DNA of 64,000 bases. It comes from UBA2136 sp047635695 (lineage in GTDB: Bacteria > Pseudomonadota > Alphaproteobacteria > UBA2136). Each line of letters opens with the position of its first letter. Positions within the stretch are counted from its first letter, which is position 1. The notes beneath the pieces are model-generated. The model saw nothing but the letters and a program-made list of their open reading frames with translations, was not told the origin of the DNA and made no database searches. The position numbers and the translations under genes were made by a program. Shown here piece after piece: positions 1 through 8,776 of the stretch. The stretch lies in the NCBI GenBank assembly GCA_047635695.1, contig JBLILN010000005.1, forward strand, positions 1 through 64,000. Reading direction: 5' to 3'.

Positions 1-6
1 TTAAAA

Positions 7-83
<77 letters not shown>

Positions 84-168
84 TCACCAATTAATATACG
101 GGTTATACCTCTATGTATGCAGTCTGTCAAGAGGTAAAATACAGTTGTTTTTCTCAGCCCGTTCTATG

Positions 169-200
<32 letters not shown>

Positions 201-296
201 GATAATATTGATAATTGAATATTTGACTTGATGAAATATGATTTAAGTATTCTTAAAATAAACTATAGAAAAAAACATAAAATATAAGATTGTTAG

Positions 297-935
297 GTGA
301 TTGTGTTGAAGTTGAAATTTATAAAGTATACTTTTTATATGATATTTTATATTCAGGCATCAAATGCCCAAATAAACACGTCTAGCGGTGATCTTATCTT
401 TCAGGTGTCAGGGCAGGAAGTTGCACGTTTAACATCTAGTGGTGTATTAGAAGTATCAGAAAGCATTAAAATTGGGGGGGGGGTAGCGACCTGCGACGCC
501 AGCAAGGAAGGTGTTATTCGCTATGATGATGCTAGTAAGTCTTTAAGTTTTTGCAACGGTACTAATTGGAAGGAGGCATCTGCAGGGTCTGAGTACGACA
601 TCTCTGTATTTATGCCAAATGTGCCTAATAACAATGCCATTATGCGCGTAACTTTACCGCGCACCATACGTTTAGAACAAAACTTGCCTAATGTGCAATG
701 TGTTGCAGAAACAGCTGCAGCTGCTTCTACCGTTGTTACTCTTAACAAGGTAGTCTCAGGTATGCCTACATCAATTGGCACTTTAACTTGGGCAGCGGCC
801 TCAAAAACATGCACGGCTTCATTCTCTTCAGATATTGACTTCGCTGCAGGGGAGCAAGTAGGTATTGCTTTCCCAGCATCAGCCGACGCTACACTTGCTA
901 ATATAGCTATAACCTTAGCTGGTATAAAATTATAA
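297..935 (+). CDS. Secreted phage-particle-like protein with internal poly-G tract
   Basis: 212 residues of unknown function. The N-terminus is hydrophobic, ending near SNAQ, and looks like a signal peptide. The middle contains a GVIRYDDASKSLSFCNGTNW segment of the kind found in tail-fibre and prophage surface proteins. The C-terminal half is rich in Ala, Ser and Thr and probably all beta. The start is uncertain: GTG at 297 or GTG at 303. Residues 59-61 are three glycines encoded within a run of ten G (474-483), so a one-base slip would truncate the protein. It is followed 11 bp later by two more secreted proteins in the same direction, suggesting one transcript. The family is not recognised with confidence. 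Confidence 0.65.
   Translation: MIVLKLKFIKYTFYMIFYIQASNAQINTSSGDLIFQVSGQEVARLTSSGVLEVSESIKIGGGVATCDASKEGVIRYDDASKSLSFCNGTNWKEASAGSEYDISVFMPNVPNNNAIMRVTLPRTIRLEQNLPNVQCVAETAAAASTVVTLNKVVSGMPTSIGTLTWAAASKTCTASFSSDIDFAAGEQVGIAFPASADATLANIAITLAGIKL
474..483 (+). repeat. Ten-G homopolymer tract inside a coding region
   Basis: Ten consecutive G bases spanning codons 59-62 of the secreted protein at 297-935. Runs of this length are hypermutable in bacteria and are the classic basis of phase variation of surface proteins. A gain or loss of one G would shift the frame. Confidence 0.9.
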
Positions 936-946
936 GGAAAAAACAA

Positions 947-1978
947 ATGCTCAAGAAGTACATATTTCTATTTGCCTTACTCTCGATTAAAACGGCTTCT
1001 GCAGAGGTTTTATTTGCTGGCGGTGAGTTAGAAGATTTCATAAGGCCCGCAACTTCTTATACAACAACAAACACAATTAATCATGATCAATCATATAGCC
1101 GTGTAGCTTTTACATCCGACCACACTGGTACACATAAAACACCACATTTCAAACCATCTACTGACTTTTGGTTAACGGTTTATATGCGCTGCGAGGGCAC
1201 AGGTAGTTCAAGTTACGATTTCCTTTCATTCTACGATTCAGATTCCGTTCGAAGGTTAATTATTGATATTAATTCTTCAGGGCGTTTTAACCTAAAGACA
1301 AGGAATGCCGCAGGAACAGAAACCACGCTTACAACACAAACAGAACCTAAACCCTTTAATAGCCTGCGCCGTTATGATATTCATATAAACTATGCCGCTG
1401 CAGGTGTGTTTTCACTGTATACGGATGGTGTTTTAGTAGCTGAATATACAGGTGATATTACAACAGATGGGGAAGCAACCTTGAGTCAAATTGGATTTGG
1501 TTATTTACATAGTCACAATAACTATGAAACATGGTATTCACAAATTATTGTAGCCGACACAGACACCAGAAAAATGCACCTCGCCACTATAGAACCTACC
1601 GCGAATGGGGATACTATGGACTGGTCTGGCTTAGTGAGCGATATTAATGAGATTTCAATAAGTGATTCAACTGTTATTACATCTGGCGTCGCTGATGAAT
1701 TAGCTTTATTTACAATACCTGCGCTACCAGCGGGTGACTACACTGTCCAAGCTGTTGTGCAGTCTGTTAAAATAGCAAAAGGTGCAACGGGGCCGCAAAA
1801 CTTCGAATATGCTGTCCGTACTGGCGCGGCAAATTATACAGCTACAGGAGGTACGTTAGATATTGGCTATGGCAAATTTCAAAAAATGTGGGCAAACAAT
1901 CCCGCTACTGCCGCAAGCTGGACAACCACAGAAATTGAAGACGCAGGTTTTAACCTAGGTATTAAAAGTAAAAATTAA
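947..1978 (+). CDS. Secreted LamG-like (concanavalin-type) protein
   Basis: 343 residues with a clear signal peptide (MLKKYIFLFALLSIKTASA, cleavage near residue 19-20). The mature part alternates short beta segments with aromatic and Asp/Thr-rich turns, for example YDIHINYAAAGVFSLYTDG, resembling LamG/concanavalin-like sugar-binding folds in prophage and tail-associated proteins. It lies 11 bp after the poly-G gene and overlaps the next gene by one base (TAATG), so the three are probably co-transcribed. It may be a particle or surface adhesin; the fold is inferred from pattern only, and no catalytic motif is visible. Confidence 0.65.
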   Translation: MLKKYIFLFALLSIKTASAEVLFAGGELEDFIRPATSYTTTNTINHDQSYSRVAFTSDHTGTHKTPHFKPSTDFWLTVYMRCEGTGSSSYDFLSFYDSDSVRRLIIDINSSGRFNLKTRNAAGTETTLTTQTEPKPFNSLRRYDIHINYAAAGVFSLYTDGVLVAEYTGDITTDGEATLSQIGFGYLHSHNNYETWYSQIIVADTDTRKMHLATIEPTANGDTMDWSGLVSDINEISISDSTVITSGVADELALFTIPALPAGDYTVQAVVQSVKIAKGATGPQNFEYAVRTGAANYTATGGTLDIGYGKFQKMWANNPATAASWTTTEIEDAGFNLGIKSKN

Positions 1979-2229
1979 TGCGTTATTTTATTGTGAGCAT
2001 ATTATTTATATTTTCAAGCAATGCTTACGCTCAAAGTGTAAGCACCAGCCAAGTCATCAATTACGCCGTACTTGAACGACCTATGAATATTGTCGACATA
2101 CCCCATATGATGACCTATGTCGTGTTAGAAGATCAGATGGATATTATAAGTACCCCTCACACAATAAACTATGTTGTGCTGGAAGACATTTTAAAAATTC
2201 AATATCCGAGTATATTAATCTCCCAATAA
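1978..2229 (+). CDS. Small secreted tandem-repeat protein
   Basis: 83 residues. A signal peptide (MRYFIVSILFIFSSNAYA) is followed by three imperfect repeats of about 23 residues, each built on an (I/M)xYxVLE core: INYAVLERPMNIVDIPHM, then MTYVVLEDQMDIISTPHT, then INYVVLEDILKI. Similar small repeat proteins accompany phage tail or particle genes. The start overlaps the stop of the preceding gene by one base, so translational coupling is likely. Function unknown. Confidence 0.6.
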   Translation: MRYFIVSILFIFSSNAYAQSVSTSQVINYAVLERPMNIVDIPHMMTYVVLEDQMDIISTPHTINYVVLEDILKIQYPSILISQ

Positions 2230-2362
2230 GCTACATTATAAGGGTTTATTGTATAGTTTTTTTTAATTTTATGCGATTTTTATTACAACTGTGTATTTCC
2301 CTTATTGAATATAATGCTCTGAATGCCTATATTATAGAGATACATCAATATTAGGGCATATA

Positions 2363-2557
2363 ATGGAATTAAAAAATCAAAAGGTTTATACGGCACGTCG
2401 TAAAAATAATCCGAAGCGCCGTAAAATTAATGAGCGTCGTGACGATATGAAGATTATTGTTTCTGCGTCACAGGTGGATATTTATGTCTGGACTGTTTCT
2501 ATAGCTATTATGGTTGGCCTTATTTGTATTGCCATTATTGCATCATTAAAGGGCTGA
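2363..2557 (+). CDS. Small single-span membrane protein
   Basis: 64 residues: a strongly basic N-terminal half (ARRKNNPKRRKINERRDD) and one hydrophobic helix near residues 41-61. It ends 4 bp before the GGDEF gene, so it is probably its operon partner. The charge pattern favours an N-in membrane anchor. No family is recognised; a role with the cyclase next door is only inferred from position. Confidence 0.55.
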   Translation: MELKNQKVYTARRKNNPKRRKINERRDDMKIIVSASQVDIYVWTVSIAIMVGLICIAIIASLKG

Positions 2558-2561
2558 TAAA

Positions 2562-4250
2562 ATGTATTTAAAAGGTGTTATACAGTCGTTTGGTGTTGTA
2601 TTTATAAGCTCATTTTTCTTTGTTTATATACGTTATTTTTCACTTAATTATAATATTGATGCTGTTGTGTTTACTTTGATATCTATGATAGCGGCGGCAC
2701 TGACACTGTCTCTTTTTGCAGGGCCTGGGAAGTATATTGCCTCTACCTTAAAAAGTTGGGACACATGGTTTTATGGTTTCTTACTCATTGGTACTTATAT
2801 TGTTGATATTATTCTAGTGGAAAGTGTGACTGGTACAGAAACAGGTTTACTGAACCGCCTTACAATACCTTTTTCCTTGGTATTTGCTTATATGTTTTTA
2901 AAACGTACGCCAAGCAAGGCAAATCTTCTTGGTAATGCGGTTATTCTAATTGGTTTTTTTGTATTAATAAATTACCAAGGCATAGAGGCTTGGCATAATA
3001 TCTGGCTACCTGTCTTACTTGTAGTGTTGTTTAATGGTGGGTCATTTATTGTAGCTGAAACACATAAAGAATATACCAAAGCGCATGAAATTGGTAATTT
3101 ACGAGACAAGATGCGTGTTGTGGCCTTTGTTTCGTTTGTTACATCGATGATCTTCTTGATTATATCGGTTTATCTAACCTATTTAAAATTGACAGTTTCT
3201 TATCTATCCACAAGCCCTATACTGGTTTTTGTACCTGCACCTGATGCCTATATTCATGCACCAAGTATTATTTCAGGTGTTGTTTATGGGCTTATTTTTG
3301 CACCTTTATCACGTTATTTTATATGGTCTGCAAGCCAGAATATTAAGTCAGAAAATGTGTTGGCTATCCTTTCCATTATCCCTATTGTGACACTTGTAAT
3401 GGAATGGGTGATATCGCAAGTAACAGGCAGTGTATTTATCATTCATGAAGCGCTTATTATTGCAGCTATTTTAATATCATTTGGTGCTATGTTACCTATT
3501 GTCTTAAAGGTACGAGAAGAACATAAAGGTGGCACGTCTATGTGGAAAAATATAAAAGCACATATGAAAATTAACAAAGAAAGCCTTGTTATTAAACATA
3601 GTTCTGTCGCCATTGATGATTATGAAATTGTGCGTAATACAATCGAGTTTACCGACGGTGATACAGCTAAGGTGGGCGAACTTTTAAACTTGTCTGAAAA
3701 TACGATTATTGTACTAAATCAAGGTAAGGGAAGCCTTGCTTTGGTGGAAAGCGAAAGTAAAAATCTGGCACGTAGGTATCGCAAGCATGTTGCCAATAGT
3801 GATGCACTCACAGGTTTGGTGAATCGTAGTGGTTTTATGGTGGCACTTAAATCAGAAATTGAAAAAAAATCTAAATTTACGGTTTTGTTTTTAGATCTCG
3901 ATAAATTTAAACCCGTGAATGATACTTATGGCCATGACGCTGGCGACGATATTTTAAAAGAGGTGGCGATGAGGCTTAAGGAAGCTTTGCCTAAATCATC
4001 AGTTATTGCCCGCATTGGTGGCGACGAATTTGTGGCGCTTCTTAAGTGCGATAAATATAAGGTATTGGACTATTCAGAAGATATGGTCGTTAATATTACG
4101 CGGCCATTCAATCTCACAAACTCTGATGATCCAGTTTGTATCGGTGTGAGTGTTGGTACTGCAAGTTACCCAGATGACGCTAAAACAGCGAAGGGTTTAC
4201 TAAAGTTTGCTGATACAGGTATGTATGTAGATAAAGATCCTACTAGATAA
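2562..4250 (+). CDS. Membrane diguanylate cyclase: EamA-like transporter domain fused to GGDEF
   Basis: 562 residues. Residues 1-315 form about ten hydrophobic helices laid out like a drug/metabolite transporter (EamA) protein. Residues about 410-560 form a GGDEF domain starting at DALTGLVNRSGF with the intact signature RIGGDEF at 484-490, so it should make cyclic di-GMP from two GTP. The usual inhibitory RxxD site just upstream is absent (PKSS in its place), so product feedback may be missing. The transporter-like half may sense a small molecule at the membrane; this is inference. The 3' end overlaps the convergent leuA by 8 bp. Confidence 0.85.
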   Translation: MYLKGVIQSFGVVFISSFFFVYIRYFSLNYNIDAVVFTLISMIAAALTLSLFAGPGKYIASTLKSWDTWFYGFLLIGTYIVDIILVESVTGTETGLLNRLTIPFSLVFAYMFLKRTPSKANLLGNAVILIGFFVLINYQGIEAWHNIWLPVLLVVLFNGGSFIVAETHKEYTKAHEIGNLRDKMRVVAFVSFVTSMIFLIISVYLTYLKLTVSYLSTSPILVFVPAPDAYIHAPSIISGVVYGLIFAPLSRYFIWSASQNIKSENVLAILSIIPIVTLVMEWVISQVTGSVFIIHEALIIAAILISFGAMLPIVLKVREEHKGGTSMWKNIKAHMKINKESLVIKHSSVAIDDYEIVRNTIEFTDGDTAKVGELLNLSENTIIVLNQGKGSLALVESESKNLARRYRKHVANSDALTGLVNRSGFMVALKSEIEKKSKFTVLFLDLDKFKPVNDTYGHDAGDDILKEVAMRLKEALPKSSVIARIGGDEFVALLKCDKYKVLDYSEDMVVNITRPFNLTNSDDPVCIGVSVGTASYPDDAKTAKGLLKFADTGMYVDKDPTR

Positions 4251-5400
4251 GAACATTCTCAATAATAGCTCTGAAATCATCGTCGCTGACACGCCCTTTT
4301 TCGGCTTTTTGCATGAACATTGGATAAATACGTTTGATATCTTCTTTTGAAAGGTTGTAACCCAGCTCTTTTGATTTTTGCATCAATCCATCACTGCCTG
4401 ACGTTACCCCAAGTGAAATAGTTGTATGCCCCCAACCAACCGACTTTGGTGTCATAATTTCATAGGTACGTGCATCTTTTCCAACACCATGTTGATGGAT
4501 ACCACTTTCATGCGCAAAGGCGTTTATACCAACAATAGCTTTGTTTTTTTGTACAGGTGCATCTGTATACTTGGCCAACATATCGGAGGCCTCTTTAAAT
4601 TTTTCTGTTATGATGTTATTTTTATAGAGCATGCGGTCTCCACGTACATGATAAGCCATAATAATCTCTTCCATAGCGGCATTACCAGCACGTTCCCCAA
4701 GGCCATTGATGGTACATTCTATCTGCCGCGCACCTCCTATAACACCTGCTAAGGAATTAGCGACTGCCAAGCCTAAGTCATTATGACAGTGCGTTGAAAA
4801 AATAGCTTTATCACTATTTGGTACATTGTGAAGTAACTCAATAACCATACGTTTAAATTCTTGTGGCAATGTATAGCCGACAGTATCGGGCAGGTTAACC
4901 GTGGTCGCACCTGCATTAATAACGGCCTCTACCATTCGAAAGGCAAAGTCCTTTTCGGTTCTTGTGTAATCTTCGAGTGAAAATTGAATGTCGTCAGTGT
5001 ATTTAGATGCCATTTTTATACCCTTAACAGCATTGTCTAAGACTTCTTCGGGTGTCATATTAAGTTTGGCAGTCATGTGAATAGGGCTGGTCGAAATAAA
5101 TGTGTGAATGCGCCCACGTCTTGCGCCTTTAATGGCTTCACCTGCGGCGTCAATATCAGCGGGCATACTGCGGGCGAGGGAACATATCGTGTTATCAAGG
5201 CCCATAGACGCAAGGCCTTTAATGGTATCAAAATCATTTTTGGAGCCAATGGCAAAACCTGCTTCAATAATATCCACATTCATGTTGGCGAGTAATGCCC
5301 CTATTTCAAGCCGCTGTTTGATGTTAACAGGGTTTGTATTTGGTGCTTGTAGGCCATCACGCAGTGTTGTGTCTAAAATATATATACGTTCTTTTTTCAT
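4243..5400 (-). CDS. leuA: 2-isopropylmalate synthase, short form
   Basis: 385 residues. It condenses acetyl-CoA with 2-oxoisovalerate, the first committed step of leucine synthesis. Seen: the DTTLRDGLQ metal motif near residue 10, the STHCHNDLGLAVANSLAG His pair, NGLGERAGNAAMEE, and HESGIHQHGV followed by YEIMTPKSVG, all as in LeuA. Full-length LeuA is about 510-560 residues; this one stops before the C-terminal regulatory domain that binds leucine, so it may be insensitive to leucine. The usual GEQ is GLQ here. It is the last gene of leuCDBA, one base after leuB, which argues for true LeuA rather than citramalate or homocitrate synthase. Confidence 0.88.
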   Translation of the reverse strand: MKKERIYILDTTLRDGLQAPNTNPVNIKQRLEIGALLANMNVDIIEAGFAIGSKNDFDTIKGLASMGLDNTICSLARSMPADIDAAGEAIKGARRGRIHTFISTSPIHMTAKLNMTPEEVLDNAVKGIKMASKYTDDIQFSLEDYTRTEKDFAFRMVEAVINAGATTVNLPDTVGYTLPQEFKRMVIELLHNVPNSDKAIFSTHCHNDLGLAVANSLAGVIGGARQIECTINGLGERAGNAAMEEIIMAYHVRGDRMLYKNNIITEKFKEASDMLAKYTDAPVQKNKAIVGINAFAHESGIHQHGVGKDARTYEIMTPKSVGWGHTTISLGVTSGSDGLMQKSKELGYNLSKEDIKRIYPMFMQKAEKGRVSDDDFRAIIENVLI

Positions 5401-5401
5401 T

Positions 5402-6544
5402 TTATATATCCTTGCTGTTGATGGTTTTTGTTGTCAAGCGGGAGAGGGCCAATACAATTTTATCACCCATTTCACTTGTTGTGACTTGTGTCTGACCCTT
5501 TGTCATAATATCGGCTGTGCGGTAACCGTCATTTAATACAATTTCTACGGCTTTTTTAATATTTTTAGCCAGATCAATTTCTTTCAATGAATATTCAAGT
5601 AACATGGCAAAGCTTAAAATTGTTGCGATGGGGTTGGCAATATTTTGTCCTGCAATATCAGGGGCACTGCCATGTACGGGCTCATATAAACCCTTCGTGT
5701 AACCTGTGACAGCGTTTTTGTCGGTAATAGAGGCAGACGGTAACATGCCGAGTGACCCTGTGAGTGCGCCGCCAAGGTCAGATAAAATGTCGCCCATAAG
5801 GTTCGGGCATAACATAATTTCAAATTGCTGAGGCTTTGTGGCAAGTTGCATGGCTGCGTTGTCCACATACATGTGAGAAAGCTCAATTTCAGGGTAGGTA
5901 CTGTTTCTCAATTCTTGCACAGCTTCACGCCAAACAATCGAAGCTTCAAGCACATTAGCTTTATCAATGGAACAGACTTTTTTACCAGACGCTTTTGCCG
6001 CTTCAAAAGCAATGGTTGCAATGCGCTTTGCTTCTACATTGGTATAACTTGCCGTGTTGTAGCCTTTTTTAACGCCCTTGTTATCGACTGTTATACCGCG
6101 TGGCTCACCAAAGTAAATACCACCAATAAGTTCGCGCACAATCATAAGGTTTAAACCATTGACAATGTCAGGCTTAAGGCTTGATGATTTTTTAAGGGCA
6201 TCAAAGGTAAAAGTTGGACGCAAATTCGCAAACAAGTCCATGTCTTTTCTAATATCGAGTAGGCCTTGTTCGGGACGTGTTTGAAAAGGTTCGTTGTCCC
6301 ATTGAGGACCGCCAACGGCGCCAAGCATTACAGCGTCAGCCTTGGTTACCTTAACTTTTGTTTCATCAGGGTATGGCTGGCCAAAGGTGTTGGTGGCGCA
6401 ACCGCCGAGTAAGCCATCTTCTGCGCTTATGTTAAGATGACTATTTTCGTTAAACCATGAGGCCACTTTTTTTGCCTCATGAATAACTTCAGGGCCAATT
6501 CCATCACCCGCTAGCCATACTATATGAATATTTTTCTCAGTCAT
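5402..6544 (-). CDS. leuB: 3-isopropylmalate dehydrogenase
   Basis: 380 residues, close to the usual LeuB length. It oxidatively decarboxylates 3-isopropylmalate with NAD+ in the cytoplasm. Visible marks are the N-terminal GDGIGPEV, the substrate-binding segment RPEQGLLDIRKDMDLFANLR, VRELIGGIYFGEPRG, the metal-binding PNLMGDILSDLGGALTGSLG, and the nucleotide-site EPVHGSAPDIAGQNIANP. It lies 9 bp after leuD and 1 bp before leuA, so translation is probably coupled along the operon. Confidence 0.97.
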   Translation of the reverse strand: MTEKNIHIVWLAGDGIGPEVIHEAKKVASWFNENSHLNISAEDGLLGGCATNTFGQPYPDETKVKVTKADAVMLGAVGGPQWDNEPFQTRPEQGLLDIRKDMDLFANLRPTFTFDALKKSSSLKPDIVNGLNLMIVRELIGGIYFGEPRGITVDNKGVKKGYNTASYTNVEAKRIATIAFEAAKASGKKVCSIDKANVLEASIVWREAVQELRNSTYPEIELSHMYVDNAAMQLATKPQQFEIMLCPNLMGDILSDLGGALTGSLGMLPSASITDKNAVTGYTKGLYEPVHGSAPDIAGQNIANPIATILSFAMLLEYSLKEIDLAKNIKKAVEIVLNDGYRTADIMTKGQTQVTTSEMGDKIVLALSRLTTKTINSKDI

Positions 6545-6553
6545 TTTATCCCC

Positions 6554-7147
6554 TTAAAGCCATGGCTTTGATATTTTATTAGCCTGTTCGAATTTTTTTA
6601 TTTTATGTGATAATTCTTCTGTTAAAGCTATCTCATCAAGGCCATTTAAAAGTGTATTTTTCCTGTCGGCACCAATATTGAAATTATAACTTAACGCGCC
6701 TGCTGTGATAGACTGTTCTTTCAAATTAATTTCAATGTCATTTTGTTTTGTAGCAGCCAAAAGTGCGTTTATTTTTTCAATGGACATTTTGATTGTCAGA
6801 ATGCCGTTTTTCTTACAGTTATTCGCAAAGATATCTGCAAAACTTGGTGCAATTACACAACGAATGCCAAAATCTAATAAAGCCCATGGCGCATGCTCAC
6901 GTGATGAACCGCAACCAAAATTATCATCCGCAAGTAACACGCAAGCGTTATGATATTTTTTTTGATTCAGCACAAATTCTTCCTGTGGTAAACCATCCTC
7001 ATCAAAGCGCCAGTCATAAAATAAACCTTTGGAAAGACCTTCACGTTTAACGGTTGTTAAAAATTGCTTGGGTATAATTTGGTCGGTATCAATGTTTTTA
7101 ACAAGTAAAGGTACTGCCGTGCCTTTTAGTGATATAAATTTTTCCAT
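6554..7147 (-). CDS. leuD: 3-isopropylmalate dehydratase small subunit
   Basis: About 197 residues. With LeuC it isomerises 2- to 3-isopropylmalate. The swivel-domain marks are NIDTDQIIPKQFL, the LADDNFGCGSSREHAPWAL substrate loop and CVIAPSFADIFANNCKKNG. An open frame runs upstream to 7198 and overlaps leuC, but homology begins at MEKFISLKG, whose ATG is at 7145-7147 with a purine-rich AAGAAAG stretch in front, so that start is chosen. It lies 13 bp after the leuC stop. Confidence 0.95.
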   Translation of the reverse strand: MEKFISLKGTAVPLLVKNIDTDQIIPKQFLTTVKREGLSKGLFYDWRFDEDGLPQEEFVLNQKKYHNACVLLADDNFGCGSSREHAPWALLDFGIRCVIAPSFADIFANNCKKNGILTIKMSIEKINALLAATKQNDIEINLKEQSITAGALSYNFNIGADRKNTLLNGLDEIALTEELSHKIKKFEQANKISKPWL

Positions 7148-7160
7148 ACATTTAACTTTC

Positions 7161-8546
7161 TTATAAATATTTCCGTACATCTTCAATGTGGCCAGCAATT
7201 GCAGCGGCGGCTGCCATAATAGGGCTCATTAAATGTGTGCGTCCGCCACGCCCTTGCCGCCCTTCAAAATTCCTGTTTGATGTTGATGCACAGCGCTCAC
7301 CACTTTTTAAGCGATCGGCATTCATAGCAAGACACATCGAGCAGCCAGGTTCACGCCACTCACATCCTGCGGCTATAAATACTTTATCTAACCCTTCAGC
7401 TTCAGCTTGTTGTTTAACAAGCCCCGAACCTGGTACAACTAAAGCACGCACACCTTTGGCAACTTTATGTGACTTGAAGATATTGGCTGCTGCACGTAAG
7501 TCTTCTATGCGAGAGTTGGTGCAACTTCCAATAAATACTATGTCAATTTTAAGGTCAGTTAATTTCATGCCTGCTGTTGCACCCATGTATGAAAACATGG
7601 CGGCTAGGCCTTCATTTTCTTTGTTTAAAAGGGGTAAATTTTCACTTATGTTTAATACAGTTTCAGGAGAGGTCCCCCACGTCACTTGTGGCTCAAGTTT
7701 TGAAACGTCTATGACAATATTTTTATCAAAATGCGCGTCTTTGTCACTTGACAGTGTATGCCAATAGTCTAAAGCTTCTTGCCATCGGTCACCTGTAGGT
7801 GACATGTTGAGACCTTTAAGATAGCTATATGTTTTTTCATCAGGCGCTATTAAACCTGCCTTTGCACCTGCTTCGATACTCATGTTGCAAACGGTCATAC
7901 GACCTTCCATGGAAAGTGCCGTAATAGCCTCTCCCGTAAATTCCATAACATGTCCAGTACCTCCCGCTGTACCAACTTTTCGGATAAGGGCAAGTACTAT
8001 ATCTTTCGCACCCACACCTTTAGGGCATGTACCATTAAAGGTGACAAGCATGTTTTTTGATTTGTTTTGTGCAAGTGTTTGCGTGGCAAGGACATGTTCT
8101 ACTTCACTGGTGCCAATACCAAAGGCGAGGGCACCAAAAGCACCGTGCGTAGATGTGTGGCTGTCTCCACATACAATGGTTGTCCCAGGGAGTGTAAACC
8201 CTTGTTCGGGGCCTACCACATGGACAATACCTTGTCGTTTATCCATCAGTTTAAAATAAGTAATGTCATTTTCACTACAGTTCTCTTCAAGAATTTTGAC
8301 CTGAAGTTTTGCAGTGGGTTCTGTAATACCTTGTGCTTGGTTTTTTGTGGGTACATTATGATCGCAAACGGCGAGCGTTTTGTCTTTTGCGTGTACTTTG
8401 CGTCCTGCAATTTTTAAAGCTTCAAAAGCTTGCGGGCTTGTTACTTCGTGGACAAGGTGCCGGTCTATATAGATAATAGTTTGGTTATCTGCACGTTTGG
8501 CAATTAGGTGGTCTTTCCAAATTTTATCATAGAGCGTTTGTGGCAT
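7161..8546 (-). CDS. leuC: 3-isopropylmalate dehydratase large subunit
   Basis: 461 residues, usual length. It carries the aconitase-type [4Fe-4S] cluster: VFIGSCTNSRIEDL supplies the first cysteine and CEWREPGCSMCLAMNADRL the other pair. CGDSHTSTHGAFGALAFGIG and the SNRNFEGRQGRGG signature are also present. It is the first gene of leuCDBA. An AAGGAT ribosome-binding site lies about 7 bp before the ATG. No leucine-rich leader peptide or obvious attenuator is seen in the 230 bp upstream. Confidence 0.97.
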   Translation of the reverse strand: MPQTLYDKIWKDHLIAKRADNQTIIYIDRHLVHEVTSPQAFEALKIAGRKVHAKDKTLAVCDHNVPTKNQAQGITEPTAKLQVKILEENCSENDITYFKLMDKRQGIVHVVGPEQGFTLPGTTIVCGDSHTSTHGAFGALAFGIGTSEVEHVLATQTLAQNKSKNMLVTFNGTCPKGVGAKDIVLALIRKVGTAGGTGHVMEFTGEAITALSMEGRMTVCNMSIEAGAKAGLIAPDEKTYSYLKGLNMSPTGDRWQEALDYWHTLSSDKDAHFDKNIVIDVSKLEPQVTWGTSPETVLNISENLPLLNKENEGLAAMFSYMGATAGMKLTDLKIDIVFIGSCTNSRIEDLRAAANIFKSHKVAKGVRALVVPGSGLVKQQAEAEGLDKVFIAAGCEWREPGCSMCLAMNADRLKSGERCASTSNRNFEGRQGRGGRTHLMSPIMAAAAAIAGHIEDVRKYL

Positions 8547-8776
8547 TTTTTTTATCCTTATAAGAATTAAGTCATTACTATTTAACTATAATTTTACGGA
8601 TTTTACCATTTTAAAGAAAGGTTGAAGCGGTTATATGGATGTATTTTAAGAAGGTGAGGGTATATTAATACTTAAATGTCACTGAAAATGAATGCTGTAA
8701 AAATTATAATGATATGACATACACATCATGTAATAAAATGAGCAATATAAATTACACTATATGTAAAGCTACAAAA

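Noticed and set aside
8547..8776. Leucine attenuator or T-box before leuC
   Set aside because: No Leu-rich leader ORF, terminator hairpin or T-box-like sequence was seen.
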